A stretch of DNA of 64,000 bases, taken from Rhyacichthys aspro. Lineage: Eukaryota > Chordata > Actinopteri > Gobiiformes > Rhyacichthyidae. How positions within the stretch are numbered: the first letter of the stretch is position 1; the number at the start of each line of letters is the position of its first letter. Both the position numbers and the translations under genes were made by a program. Positions 8,825-21,400 of the stretch are shown in pieces. Location of the stretch: NCBI GenBank assembly GCA_036850595.1, contig CM072148.1, positions 8,049,118-8,113,117 on the forward strand. The letters are read 5' to 3'. The notes below the pieces were generated by a model that ran no database searches, had not been told where the DNA came from, and was given only the letters and a program-made list of their open reading frames with translations.

Positions 8825-10252
8825 ATGGTGCATTCATGTGGTCCTCGGGAACACGGGAAACATTTTTCTGAGATGAAAAATGCACATGAAGGCCTGCTCG
8901 GAGTCAGAACAACAGTCGGAGTCGCCCGAGATTCCATGTTGACGTTATTCATCATCAACACGGCGGAAGAAAGCAAATTTTAAGGTAATTTAGTAATAGA
9001 AGTCATCAGACACAGTACTAGTTTTTTGTCTATATAGTCTTATTTAAAGGTCCCATATTATGCTAAATCGACTTTTCTGAGCTTTTAACCATGTTCTAAC
9101 ATAGTTTCTACCTCAAACACATACCCAAAGTTGTGTTTTGTTTCATTCGCGCATTTTTTTAAGTAATTTTTAATTATTTAGTTTGAGCTACAGTCCTTTC
9201 AACGAGCTGTTTCACGCAATGACGTCAATATGTGAAATAAACCTCTCCTCTCCAGGAAGTGCTCCTCCACACTCCTCCTGCCCCTCTCTCCTGCACTGTC
9301 AACAAGTGCCGTGCTCTGCAGCTCAGACACAGAGAAGCATCGCTGCTACTGTGTTAGCTTACCTACAGTCAGCAACATGTATTACTAACAAGTATTACTG
9401 CATAGCTCTACATATTGCTAGGCTTATTATAGTTCTTTCAATACACTGCACACCAGCTACCTTAGCAGTCTCCAGGCAGCATACATGCTCAACTTCAGTA
9501 GGCATTGTACGGCCATCTCCACATGTGCACCTATAAACAGAAGCAGTTAACACGCGCTATGCTACGGGCTACACCATAGAAACATACACAATAAATAGTT
9601 TCTCATTTACCAAGCAGACACGTCTTGTAGAAGCCTTCAAGGTTTTTGTGTTTGCTCATGTTCTTCGAACTCAGAGTCAGACTCTGGGTCAAAGATATAG
9701 GCTCAGTTACTCTCAAAGCCATTGCTGAAAAAGTTATTACTACGATGTACCGTGTTTACATCAGTCTGTTAGCAGCGCAGCGCTAGCGTGACGTCAGGCA
9801 GGAAGTGGGCGGAGCCAACACGGGAGAGCTGAGCCTTAAAGTGACAGCGCCAAATCAGACCGTTCACTTTGGTTTCATGTTGCAAAACGTAATATGGTAA
9901 CCTAAATGTATCCAAAACACACTATATAATGTTCAAAATAGTATAATATAGGACCTTTAAGTTTTTTATTTATTTACGTCCGGTATTTGGGTTTCAACGT
10001 ACGTTATGTTCACTTCTTATGTTTTGATTTGACTACCTTTTCTGGATCCACTACTAACAGAATAATAATTGATACTTTGACTGTATTAACTCATTTAAAA
10101 ATACCATTAGCACATTTTTGACTTTGCGTCCATCTTCCTTGTTGTTATGGTTTAGAATGTTGCGACTTTTCCAAGCTGAAATCATATGAGTCTGAAGAAC
10201 GACTTCCTAATTCAGATACTCCACGTTTCTGAGGACCACATGAAGGCACCAT
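8825..10252. mobile_element. inverted-repeat DNA element (hAT-like), inserted in a SINE
   Basis: The left end reads ATGGTGCATTCATGTGGTCC. The right end, read inward, is ATGGTGCCTTCATGTGGTCC, one mismatch in 20. There is no transposase frame. The element contains the 0.9-kb transposon at 9048-9956, so without that insertion it is about 0.5 kb. The hAT assignment rests on similarity to common fish elements with GTGCATTCATGTG ends, and I could not identify a clean target duplication. Confidence 0.65.
9048..9956. mobile_element. non-autonomous DNA transposon, 0.9 kb, copy 2
   Basis: This is the same element as 3936-4837 and in the same orientation. It has identical inverted-repeat ends and TTAA at both edges (9044-9047, 9957-9960). 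It differs from copy 1 by small indels, including extra sequence near 9628 and 9797 and loss of a stretch near 9870. It is non-coding and nested inside 8825-10252. Confidence 0.8.
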
Positions 10253-10257
10253 AAATG

Positions 10258-10335
10258 TATTGGCCCAAAGCTACTGGGATAGGCTCCAGTCACCTATGAC
10301 CCCTAACAGGACTAAGCAGTAAAAGATGAATGAAT
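10258..10335 (+). repeat. SINE, right part with TGAA tail
   Basis: The sequence GGCCCAAAGC, then GGGATAGGCTCCAG, then AAGATGAATGAATG, matches the 3' end of the SINE at 22141-22385. It continues the fragment ending at 8820. Confidence 0.6.
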
Positions 10336-11991
10336 GTTTTATATGTAAATACAACAATATACATACAGAATATGGTTTGCATATGTCTCTGTTGATGATT
10401 ATTGTTTAGTGTGATTTGTTCCTTTGTGCTCATGCATGAATAGTTTGTGCACACTTAACACACACGTGTACACAACATAAATATGCCTCATAAAGTAGGC
10501 ATATTAATTGTATCAAACTTTTCAGGTTCAACATTTCCATTATTGTATGACAAAACTTTTGGTTGGCAAAATAAATATAAATACGAAGTGAGTGTTGTTT
10601 TGTCGTTTGTCTGTAATCGCTTCAGGAATGATAAAAATGCAAATTGTAAACCCGTATGTTGCACCAATATAGCAAATAAAAGACAAGAGAAACCTTTAAA
10701 GATGCATGTAGTTTTACAACAGTCGAGAAACATGTAAAAACATATTGAATGCACAAATTTTGTATTAGTATTTCCCAAAATGCCAAAGTCAAAAGTAAGT
10801 TTCCTCCAAAAATGGGGCTAAAAACAGGAAGTACTTGAGGTTGATTGTTCTCACTATTTTGGCACTTATCTGTTCCTAAATCTCACTCACTGTTAGTTCA
10901 CTGTTTCTTTCATTTTCTGAGTCGGCTGTGTACTGATTGCGTTTTATACTGAACAGGGTTGTAACTTGTCACGCTCTCCCACAGCTGTCGACTGAGAGGC
11001 CATAACTTATCCTCAGATGTACCACATTCTGTTGGAGTGAAAGAATCTGACAGCTGAAAACTTTACAAACAAACTAAAGTATAAGGCCAGACTTTCCCTT
11101 TTCTCATGGGGAATTTTTGTACCATATTAGTTTGGACTTGATTATGAAAAAAACACACATTTGGCAGTCTCTTAGGCCAAGAGAAAACTCATATAAGCCT
11201 CCAGTAAAATTGCATTAATAGGAAATAATTGAGATTTATTTGTGTTGGTGCAAACTCTTACTCGCCTTTTTATTTTTTTTATTTTTTTTTATTCCCCATA
11301 TACCAAAAACCATCCAACAGTAAGAAATGAGCCCGCCTTGACTTTGAAGAAATGTGCAACATGGAACAATAGCGCCATCTACTGGAAACAACAAGTATAG
11401 GCTCATTGTAAAAAGCAAGAAAAACAACAGTCATTTATTATATTTTACACAGGATTGTATAACATCGAAAAATTTGGATTTTTTTTTTTTCTTTTTTACA
11501 GCAATACTCACTGATGAATGTCATTTACATTAAAGTAGTTCCATGGGTAATTTTCCATCTATGAACTTGGATTTAAAGCAGTGATAGGAAATGATCAATA
11601 ATCAGCAGCATGTTCATTTAAGGAACAATTTGTCAACAATGCTCTGTCAGAAGTTGGCAAAATAATCAAGAATTTATTATACATCTCATTTGAATATCAA
11701 TTACAATCACCCTCCATGAATGTACATAGACGATAACATTTCATAGCTTTTCTCACATTTTGTCAGATGTTAAGAAAGCTCATTATAAATCATTATTCAG
11801 TGTGATGCCAAAAGTACAGCTATAACCCAAGACAGTTCACAGACGATTAATGAGGAAAAACTTTAGTCTTGTTTGTGCTGGAACTGGCTGTCTATCAGCC
11901 ACTTCTGTCAACACAAGCAATGTGCCATCACAGTCTTTCCTGCTCCAATATGGCCATTAGGAAATAAATAAAATACACCAAAATGGCTCTG
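10336..11991. other. noncoding; includes adra1d 3' UTR
   Basis: No gene is supported here. The right part must contain the 3' UTR of adra1d, which is transcribed leftward. Minus-strand polyadenylation hexamers (TTTATT on the plus strand) occur several times, for example near 11265 and 11425, so the end point cannot be fixed. Confidence 0.4.
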
Positions 11992-12542
11992 TTAAATGTC
12001 AGTCTCTTTAAGTCCATAGCATTCAGCCAGGTCATAGAACTGATAACTGCCCTGCTCACAGCTGTTGTAAATCCCCATGGAGACTGTATCGACAATATCA
12101 ATACGGCCCACAGCAGGTGAGGTCCCTTTACCCGGACCTCCCCTGATTTTATTTGAAAGGCTGTTCACTTTTTCCTTGAGCTGGAAGGAGGACTTTTGGA
12201 GCGGGGGAAAGAGGCTCCATGTCTTGAAACTCAGCGAGCTGCCTTTCCCTCGGTGCAAAAAAGAGCTGCGGCAGGATTCGTGCACAGTGTAACCGGGTGT
12301 GTAATCCCCCCTCTGCTCCCTGCTCATGCCTTTGACGGCCGTCCTCCACCGCTGGCCGTAGAAGCGCCGCAGACCCCTCCGCCGCTGGTGGCACTGGCAC
12401 CGGAGCAGGCGGGTGAAGGCGCGCTGGAACTCTTTGCTGGAGCAGGGGTAGATCATGGGGTTGATGCAGCTGTTGAAGTAGCCCAGCCAAAAGACCACCT
12501 TGAAGACGGTTTCGGATGGCTTCAGCGCCGGAAAGAGGGAGC
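11992..12542 (-). CDS. adra1d: alpha-1D adrenergic receptor, exon 2 (TM7 and C-terminal tail)
   Basis: This exon encodes residues 317-499 of the 499-aa receptor. The acceptor CACAG lies just right of 12542; the exon's first two bases (GC) complete a Gly codon split after its first base. It carries the end of TM6/ECL3 (GSLFPALKPSE), TM7 (FWLGYFNSCINPMIY, NPxxY at 344-348), helix 8 (SSKEFQRAFTRLL), a Cys-rich and Arg-rich juxtamembrane stretch, and a tail ending in E-T-D-I, a class I PDZ ligand identical to that of mammalian ADRA1D. The tail segments LKEKVNSLSNKIR and YxLAE...LKETDI also match ADRA1D rather than 1A or 1B. The stop is TAA (plus-strand TTA at 11992-11994). Confidence 0.95.
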
Positions 12543-15500
12543 CTGTGTGGACATGCAATGAGAAGAATGTGTCATAATGGTATAGGGCAGAGGTGTCGAA
12601 GTCAAATGATGGGCTGAGGGGCCATGATAGTTAATAAGAATCCTTCCAGGGGCCGAAGATGGTGACATTTGGAAGCTTGTGTTGATGAATGGAAGGTTTC
12701 ATCTTCATGAGTCTTACAAACGTTATCTTAAACTTAATTAATCTCCTCCATTTAAGGAAACTGGTTTTAGTTGTATTTGAACAGGTTTTATTTGGATTGA
12801 AGCAGGTTTTATTTGTATATGAACAGCTTTTATTTGGATTTGAGCAGATTCTGTATATCTTAGTGCCAAAACCTGGCTTGAGATTTCATAAACAAATAAA
12901 TTAATCTGGTTCAAATCCATCTAAAACCTGTTCAAATCCAGTTAAAATGGATCACCTCTTAAAATGCATTGGAGGGCCACATTAAACATTACATAAACAT
13001 TTGGCCCCTGGGCCTTGAGTTTGTCATGTGTGGTATAGGCACTAGCTTTTTTATGGTATTTTTATGGTATTTGATGTTCTGAGAAGCAGGCAGGAATGTT
13101 GACAAGAAAACCTAAAATTCACTGACAAATGTTGTTTCTACTTTACAGCTTTTAGCACAATGGGATTAAAATGATTAAAGCAGTCTTCAGAGCATTAGTA
13201 ATTACTTGACATTTATCTGACCAGAGAGATGTTTCTGAAACAAACGGGCATTAATTATATGCCAGGGTTGTCTGAGGACATTTTGGTAAAAATATTTGGA
13301 CAGAATTCATTAAGGTGGGTCTGTAAAGCTGTCTCAAATATTCATTATCTGAGCTGCCCATATGAGCTCTATAATTGTTTTTGTGTCTGTCCTCCCTTCT
13401 GTTGTGTCCCCTGTTTGGCTCATATATACAATGTGCTCAGAGGCTCCAGTACATTATGCTATGTATACACATTTTTCAGTCTTGTGACAGATGGTTATTT
13501 GCAGCATTGTTTTTGTTATGATTTATGGCGCTGGACCTGCTCCAGAGCAGTATCTGACATTTCATGAACTTTTATTAATGGAAAGATAGATATTTGCAGA
13601 ACTACTGGTGTGCAATACCATTCTGCCATCGCAATATATGTATCAGAGGTATCCTGCAATGTGACTTTTACATTGACATTATGTAAATATAACTTTGATA
13701 GACACATCAAATTCATTTATATTACCAGATTTTTAAGTATTTGTATTTTGACCTGAATTACCTAAAATATTGTTTAAAGGTAATAAAGAAAGGATCTGTG
13801 TAATATCAACAAATTTGACCATATATTTCATCTGCACATTTGTCATAGTATAATGTTTTTCCCTGGTGCTTTCTAGTTTTTGCGTCCCCAGTCTCGATGA
13901 CCCCCGGACACAGAGGAGACATTACACAGTCCTAATGTCAACTTGCAGCTGTATGGATCCAGAAGTCCATGTTTATGTCATTTACATAATTGCAATGTGC
14001 AAATGTGTAAAACAGGCTTCCGTGCTGTGGTCAGCCATCAACAAAATGAGCATTTCCAGAAATGTTTGAATGTTTGCTATGGCAATGGCATTTTGCAAAG
14101 TAGTGCTTTGAGTGCTTTACTGTGTATACATTAAAGTGATCAAGAAAATGGTCCGTCTACTTTAAGCTTCATCAGTCCAGTTGTTTTAAGTGAGGTGCTG
14201 CAGACTTTGTGATTGATGTTTTTTTGTTTGTTGTTTTTTATTTTTTTAAATGCTAATTGCTATTCTGTGACTTCATCTCATAAACTCCTCAGATCTCTGA
14301 AATGACAGTTTGCAAAGTAACTGTCTGTGTATTGTGTATGTGCTAAATTAGGATTTAGATGATTTTTCTTCGAATGTATCATGTGCAGCGACTAGTACTG
14401 TAATTAATTTCTTTTTTCTTTCTTTTTTTTTTTTTTGTGAGGTATTGGCTCATATCCTATTTCATCCATAAAGTTGGACTAATTGTTCTGGCCAACTTTG
14501 TGAAAGCTCTTTTGTGTTAGCAGACAGACCTCAGATCTGTCCTTGGGGAAATACCGACGTGACATTTACTATTTAATAATATAACTTTCATCTTTGATAA
14601 AGTTTTGAAAGTTAAGACCATTTCTCTTGACTTCATTAAGCATTCATGGTTTGTCCAACACTGGAGATGAAGTGATTGTGAGAGTCAACTGTAGCTGTCA
14701 CTTCAGTGTAAAATGGAAATGGGCCTTTCTAGAGTCAGTGTTTGTTTGTTTTGTCCACTTTGGGCTACCGTACAAACGCAGCAGAGTCTGTGAAAGTTGG
14801 ATCTGCTCCCTCTGAAGACTGAAGAAAAAGAAAACCAAACTTGTATCCAACTTTACACAAGACACATCAACTAAGTGCCTTTCTCTTACTTTTTCAGTCT
14901 TAATATAGTGGATCAGAACGCTAAAGCTTGAAGATTTCTGCAATAGCTGGAAATCAGATAAAAATCCTTTGGTTATATCTGCTTTAAGCCACATCAGTCC
15001 AGTTATATTCATTCAAGTGCTGCTCATATTTTGTATCTGTAGTATTTTTCTTCCAGCCTTTTAAGACATTTCAGATTATCCCACACATAGGCTTGTTATT
15101 TCAGTTTCAGAGTTCCTAAGACAGATATTCAGGGAGGATCTTGTGGAAACGTTGCATTTCAACAGTAGTAAATGTGAGGCTATTTCTTCCTAATGACTTC
15201 ACTGAAGTTGTTATTCTTCCACCTGTTGATTTTTTCCCACTTGCCTACATTTTCCTTCTAACCCTCTTCACTTTACACTTATTGACTATACCTATACTGA
15301 GTTATTAACAGAAGGCGCCCTGTATATATGTGTCCCTGGCTGCCTCTAAAGCTCACATTTTCTAAATCTGAAAGTGCACTCAGCAACGCAGTCCCCTGAG
15401 TGCTGTCGCTCACAAACACTGGCCATTTGCTCATAATTGTTTTTAAAACGGTTGCAGTAAATGTATATAAAATGAAAATTCACGAGGTCACTGTTCTGAG

Positions 15501-16533
15501 AAGTGGAGTGTGACATGAGATGTTCTTCATTTGCATTTGCTGGTTTGATTTTTGTAGTGCCATTATGTCTTGTTGAGGTGATTACGTGACTCATGACGGA
15601 TTCCACCTGGAAAATGCATTTTTAATCTCATTACTTTACTGTCTAATGGAAATTTATGCACATTTTAAAGACGTCACCGCGGCCTTTGGAGAAGAATGAC
15701 CGTTTATTGCTACAAATGAGAGCTCTGGTGTGAGAAAGTTAATGAGGAGGCCTTTACTCTACTCCAGGCACAGAGGCCCTAAACTAAAGCTGTTAGAAAC
15801 ATGGTGTTTAGAGCTAATGTGCACATAAAACAGGAATGTCTTTGTCTTTAAAACGGACTTTGAGAATGTGAGAAAAAACATACATTAATCACTGAATATG
15901 AAAATGCATATATCTGTTCACTGTGTGTGTTTTGTCTGTATTTTATTTTGAAATCTGCACTGCTTTCACTTAAAGCTGGTGTAAGCAATCTGAATGTCAC
16001 TGTGCAGGAAAATAAATAACCAAACATTAAAGCCATTTTTTAAACTGAAGTTTGTATCTAGAGTAACAGCTTTAATCTATAGCTCCTTGCAACTTTGATT
16101 TGTTTATTTTTTTTCAAATTGTGCCTAATACACCTTTAATGAAGTCAGTACATGTTGTTTTGTGGATTCAGTGATTCAGACTGGGGGATAGTGACTTTTT
16201 TGGCATTTTGAAACAAATGGATACAAAAAAATATAAAATAATGAATAATGAATAAAATATTAAACATAAATTGGTGTTTTACTTTCATTACCGGCACGCT
16301 TATAGCTCATAGTGGTCTTTGTTTCATGTCCATGCTTCATTTCTATTCATATGTTCAATTTCACACACTTATCTCATATTAACACAAGTTTCAATTAGTC
16401 AGGAAGGCTAATGACTGGATTAATTGTGTAAAGGGCTTATATCCACACTCATTTCTAAATCAAGCCTTGCTGTTGAGATGATCATTGTAAACTTCTCACA
16501 AATAAACAGCAATGAAACGAATAAAAGGCATAC
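12543..16533 (-). other. adra1d: adra1d intron 1
   Basis: This intron of about 4 kb lies between the TM6 and TM7 coding exons, the position conserved in alpha-1 receptor genes. The donor is GTATGC (minus strand, from 16533) and the acceptor is CACAG. It holds one hAT-like element at 12588-13032. The rest is AT-rich with poly-T/A runs near 14215, 14405 and 16100, and no coding signal. Confidence 0.85.
12588..13032. mobile_element. hAT-like non-autonomous element with internal minisatellite
   Basis: The left end starts CAGAGGTGTC and the right end finishes TTTGTCATGTGTG (inverted-repeat related). It is flanked by an 8-bp target duplication with one mismatch: GTATAGGG at 12580-12587 and GTATAGGC at 13033-13040. 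It is internally related to 27101-27601, sharing GGCCCCTGGGCCTTGAGTTT and a roughly 21-bp tandem unit (GGTTTTATTTGGATTTGAAC). No transposase is present. Confidence 0.75.
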
Positions 16534-17482
16534 CAATGGGTAAAAAGAAGAAGAAGGGCAGCCAGCACAAAATGAACATCCCCACGACAATGGCGAGGGT
16601 TTTGGCCGCTTTCTTTTCCCGGGAGAACTTCATGAGGCGCACTGACAGGGAGCCTCTGAACGGGTTGTTTCTGCTGCTTTTGGAGCTGCTGTCCTCCAAC
16701 ACGCTGCGACAGTGAATGCGCAGCACCACTTCCATAGAGTTATTTCTCTCGCGCTTCACGCCCGCTTCCAAACTCATGGTAGTCCTGCGGGCCACCACGT
16801 ACACCCTGAAGTACATGAAGAGGATGACGGACAGCGGGAGGTAGAAAGAGAAAAGCGAGGAGAAGAGCGCGTAACCGGGCTCCTCGGTGATTTTACAGAT
16901 GCTCTCGTCAACTGGAGGAGGCTCTTTCCATCCCAAAAGTGGACACACAGAGATAACAATAGAAGACACCCACAGCAGCACTAAAATAGCCACGGCTTTC
17001 CTCTCTGTCATGATGCTGGGGTACTTCAGACAGTGCTTGACCCCTATGTAGCGGTCTATGGAGATGATACAGAGGCTGAGAATGGACGCGGTGCAGCACA
17101 AGACGTCCACAGCTGCCCAGATGTTACAGAAGACGCGCCCGAACACCCAGCATCCCAGCACCTCGAGGGAAGCGGAGAACGGCAGCACAATGATGCTCAG
17201 CAGCAGGTCCGCCATGGCTAAGTTCACTATGAAGAAGTTGGTGACAGTCTGTAAGTGTCTGTTGCACACCACAGACAGGATGACCAAGATGTTACCCACG
17301 ATGGCAACCAAGATGAAGACGCACAAAAAGACTCCAACGCCGACCGCCTGGGAGTCCAGAGGGAAGTTTGCGCACGTTGGAGTGGCGCTGGTGCCATTTG
17401 GAGCATCCAGGTTTGATCCGTTTGAGGCTTCAGAGAGGTTAATCCCATACTGGCTGTCGTTCCGCAAAGTGGCTTCTGTCAT
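16534..17482 (-). CDS. adra1d: alpha-1D adrenergic receptor, exon 1 (N-terminus to TM6)
   Basis: Exon 1 encodes residues 1-316 plus the first base of Gly317. The receptor binds adrenaline/noradrenaline at the plasma membrane and couples to Gq/11 (family knowledge). Visible features: four N-glycosylation sites in the N-terminus (N8, N15, N21, N29); N64 (1.50); D92 (2.50); C119-C196; D126 (3.32, amine anchor); D143-R-Y; W171; S208, S209 and S212 (TM5 catechol contacts); P216; CWLP at 306-309. Segments RHLQTVTN, LKYPSIMTERKA, EVVLRIHCRS and KKAAKTLAIVVG match the 1D subtype. The exon ends in TM6 at ...FFFFLPI with donor G|GTATGC. The N-terminus is shorter than in mammals, giving 499 aa overall against about 570 in human. 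Whether this is one of two teleost copies (da/db) cannot be told from here. Confidence 0.95.
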
Positions 17483-18109
17483 TTTGAAGCGCCATAAAGA
17501 GGAGTTTAAAGGGAGTTCGTTAAAGGTAAAGACGCACCGCTGGCACTGAAGTCAAAAAGTATCACAATTCCCAAACACATCTTCAATGTAAATTCAAACA
17601 CACAACAAAGCACCACACTAACTACAGTGCGACCCGGTGGCATCCTGTGTGCTTCTCAGAGAGCTGGTACCTCAGGTCTGAGCCCCGCACGCAGCCCCCC
17701 TTTACGCACACGTCATTGCTCTATCCGCCACACAGCGTCACTCCAACTCACCAATCACGTACTGCACGCGCTCCAACCAGCTCATTCAGACGATATTGGC
17801 TTTTATTAGTGCCTCATTAGTGGGTTATACATTTCACAGCGTTCAGTGGCTGTGGGGATTTAGTGTGGTCTGAATCATGTAAAGAAGGGACAGGGAAAAG
17901 GGAAAACACAAAGAGGACAAAAAGGTAAAAGGGAAGAAAGATGAAAAGAGGTGGTGGAAAGAAAAAAACAGGAGACATTCAATGAATAAAATAAGTTACT
18001 GATACAATATACATGTAAATAAATAGGCTACATCAGTATTTGTAGCATTAATTATTCAAGTATACTCAAGATACTGTTGTTGCTCCTTTCCTTTTCACTT
18101 TACACACTA
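17483..18109 (-). promoter_or_regulatory. adra1d upstream region
   Basis: This is the sequence directly upstream of the adra1d start codon on the minus strand, so it must hold the 5' UTR and probably the promoter. The part at about 17620-17790 is less AT-rich than its surroundings. No clear TATA box or other site is claimed. Confidence 0.35.
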
Positions 18110-18129
18110 CAGATTCAAGTCCTGCCGCA

Positions 18130-18465
18130 TTCAGGAATACTCGATGGCACAGCAATAGTGGCTTGTATCAAAGATGGACAGGAAGATGAATGTAGGAGCC
18201 TTAAAGAAAGTTTTTCTAGATAGAGCCAAGAAAAGTGAGCGCGATACACCCTCAATTCAAACTGTGACCATCAGCAGAGAAGATATTGAAATAGTTTCCA
18301 CCTGTAAATACCCAGGAGTGTGTCCGGACCACAAGCTGGACTGGTCCATGAATACAAATGTACTTTATAGAAAAGGCAAAATATTTTCAAAGGGAGCTAA
18401 AGTCTTTTAATGCAAACAATAAACATCTGCTAGTGTTTTATCATGCAGCAATTTGTTTTTCTTTG
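18130..18465 (+). pseudogene. LINE reverse-transcriptase relic, frameshifted
   Basis: In successive frames one reads L-D-G-T-A-I-V (aligned with the Y-A-D-D-T-A-I-V catalytic block), then EIVSTCKYPGVCPDHKLDW followed by NTNVLYRKGK (pattern V-x-x-x-K-Y-L-G-x-x-x-D-x-x-L-x-W-x-x-N), then in another frame ELKSFNANNKHLLVFYHA. The order fits CR1/L2/Rex-type LINEs. Stop codons and at least two frameshifts, plus loss of the catalytic Asp pair, make it dead. Confidence 0.65.
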
Positions 18466-21400
18466 CTGCAGTCTCCGGAAAAGAGATCGATAATCCTGTT
18501 TTGCCAATTTTTGTTTGCTGTCCCAGGTCATAAGGTGTCAAAAAAAAACCAAAAAAAAAAAAAACCCCTCAACCTTCCAACAGAAATGGGTATATCCTTG
18601 ATGTCCACATTGTATTCTGTGGAGTGACACCAGCGGTCTACTCCCAATTATGTGGGAAAAAAATGCATCTGTTCGGGGGTTTTCAAGAAAGGAAACTAAA
18701 AGCACAAAAAAGAAAAGAGCCATAGAAAATAAGACAGAATAACAGAGCTATACATTAACAAGCTGTAACAAAGCATCCACAAGCGTCAGCATCAGGCCAC
18801 ACATCTAAACAGCCCCGGGCACCAGCAAGTCAGCGCTAACCATCACCAGAGCCAAAGTCTGGCCCGAGGCGACGCTGTGAAGTCTCCCAGTGACACCACG
18901 GCTTCTATCTTTCGGTCTGTACATAGCACACATAGACGGACAAGCCTCAGCACATCGCAGGGGAGAAAGATGGGTCAGGGGTCAAAAGGCAGGGTCACGG
19001 AGTGGACACGCAGACCGGCATGGGAAAACATTACCAGAGTGTCAGAGGGTGGTCATCTCCAGCGTTTCAGTTCCTGCGTATATGGAGTTTTACATTCCCA
19101 CATTTTCTGCAGCAAAAAAACAACAAGATTAGTATCACTCAAATGAACAAATTTCTAACTCAAGGCCAAAGAGGTGGAAAAACCATAATGATATAGTTTA
19201 CAAGAGCCTATATTTCCACAGACAGTCCACAGATCTCCGCCAGCAGCTCTGTGATTTATTTCACTGAACGCCAGACAGCCATAAATTCTCCTTTAATCTA
19301 CCGGAGTCGAGATGTGTCTGGTCTAAAGCAGTGGACTGCAGCCAAAGTGACCACAGCGCTTATGCTTATGTGAAGTAGACAGTATATCTATTAGTAAAAG
19401 TCTAATGGGCAGAAAGGGCCGGACAGTGGCAACAGTGAGGCTGCACTGTCAAAGCACAACACCTAATTCATCTGACAGTCTTCGCTTAATCTTTCCTGGT
19501 TTGTCAAATTCGAAACTGAATGAAGCTGTTACTGTTATTGCAGATTATGAGTGAAAGCTTTTGATGTGTGTGATTTCAATATTAAGTGCTTTTGATATTA
19601 AGTCATTAAGCATTCGTGCAGAAAAAAAGGAGAAATGTAACACAGACAATCTAGATCATTCACTTAGTGCAAGAAAGCAGTTTCACAAACAGTTTTGACT
19701 ACACCATTTTTTTAAATAGAGTTTTAAATACTCATCTCATTACAGTCTCATTGATTTGTAATTATGCAGCGGAGAAAGGCACTGTGTTGCCAGTGTGTTT
19801 ACTCGTGTGCATGTCCTAATTGCGACACTTGTAAGTGACATATTTACAGTGACATGTTAAGCAAACAAAAGCGCATTCTTTTTCTCCCCTTTGCCCTCAG
19901 TTTGGTTTGTGCTGTCGTAGGCTTTCCCTGTGTGTCTTATCAGTGTTCAGCAGAGCACTGGGACACAACCAGCCACGAGTCGTGTTGCTCTTTCATACTT
20001 CATACAAGATCCTTCAAAGCCCCGAATGTCTGCAGAGGTCAAACAGTCACTATTTTCTCATAATGTCGGCTGCTTTGTGACATTTTCAGAGGAAAGAACA
20101 GTTATATGACTTACAAAAATCTCTGACATTACGAATTCTTGCGTCATGCACAGCTTAGAACCGCACTCTCCTACTTCAATGTCAAACAAGTATCTGTTCT
20201 CTTCATTGAGGAGTGAACTGTAGGGAATGTGATATGACCCTCATGCTTCCCACTTCACTGCATTTACACTGTTGATTAACTGGTGGGGCCTGAAAAAGCA
20301 CTCTTATCGGATACACTTCATTTGACATTGTGTTAATGGGTGCATTATGTACGCGATGCCAGTGCTTAATTGAAGCCAACGTACAGACACCTATCATTAG
20401 TGACTTAAAAGGATGGATGTGCATTAGATACACATCCAATTATAAAAATCAGATGATGCAGGGTTCAACAGCTTTTACCTTCAGAGTAATACATGTGAGT
20501 TTTGGTACAGCCTGTATGCACTCATATCTGTCTATGTTTTGTGTTTGCTCTATTTAGGACAAAAACAACTTAGCCAGTGATCCCAAATACCCCAAATGTG
20601 AAGTTTGAAAATAATAATATATAAATACTGGGCTTCCGTGGCAGCTGTGGAATGCAAATGTTATGATGTTGTTGATCTTAAACTGGCGTACTTGGAGATT
20701 ATTGTGTTTGTCTAATAGTCCAAAAGGCCATGGCACCAGACCTGACACAGACCAGAGCACACACACATACAGTCAATAGGAGGCCGACCTTGGAAATACT
20801 ATCCAGTTTGCTTTAACAATTAGCAATGAGCTACACTGTCTCAAATATTCTCAGGGAACTCAAGGACTCAGATTTTGGCCGTAATAAAATAATATTTTCA
20901 AAGGGATATGACTTCATTAGAATCTAAAGATAAGAAATGATAATGTCGTTCGTTGTTGACTTAAATTAATGGCAATATTAAGCAAAACATGAGCTCTTTT
21001 AACTGAATGTGATGCTGAAATCTTTATGATTCCTTCACACGTAACATTACAGACTATTTTCACAAGCCACTACTCCCAAAATTTCAGCTCCACCTGGGCC
21101 TTGGCAGTGGCAACAAATCAAGTATTTTAGATCACACAGAGACTCTTTCTTCTGAAGTGCACTCTTTGGTCTGCACAGTTGGAGAAGGACAGGTGTATAG
21201 CCATCTGTTGACTGGGTATTGTTCATGCAGCATCATTTCACCTAAACAAATGTTACCCAGAGAGGCAATGTAGTGAAATGGACTGATAACATCTACAGCT
21301 TTCCACAAACCGCCATGAGCTGCTTATCTCTTGCATGTCCCAAACCAAAAGGTATCCAGATCACTTCTGTGTATTTGAAGCTTTAAAAGATGGAGTCGTG

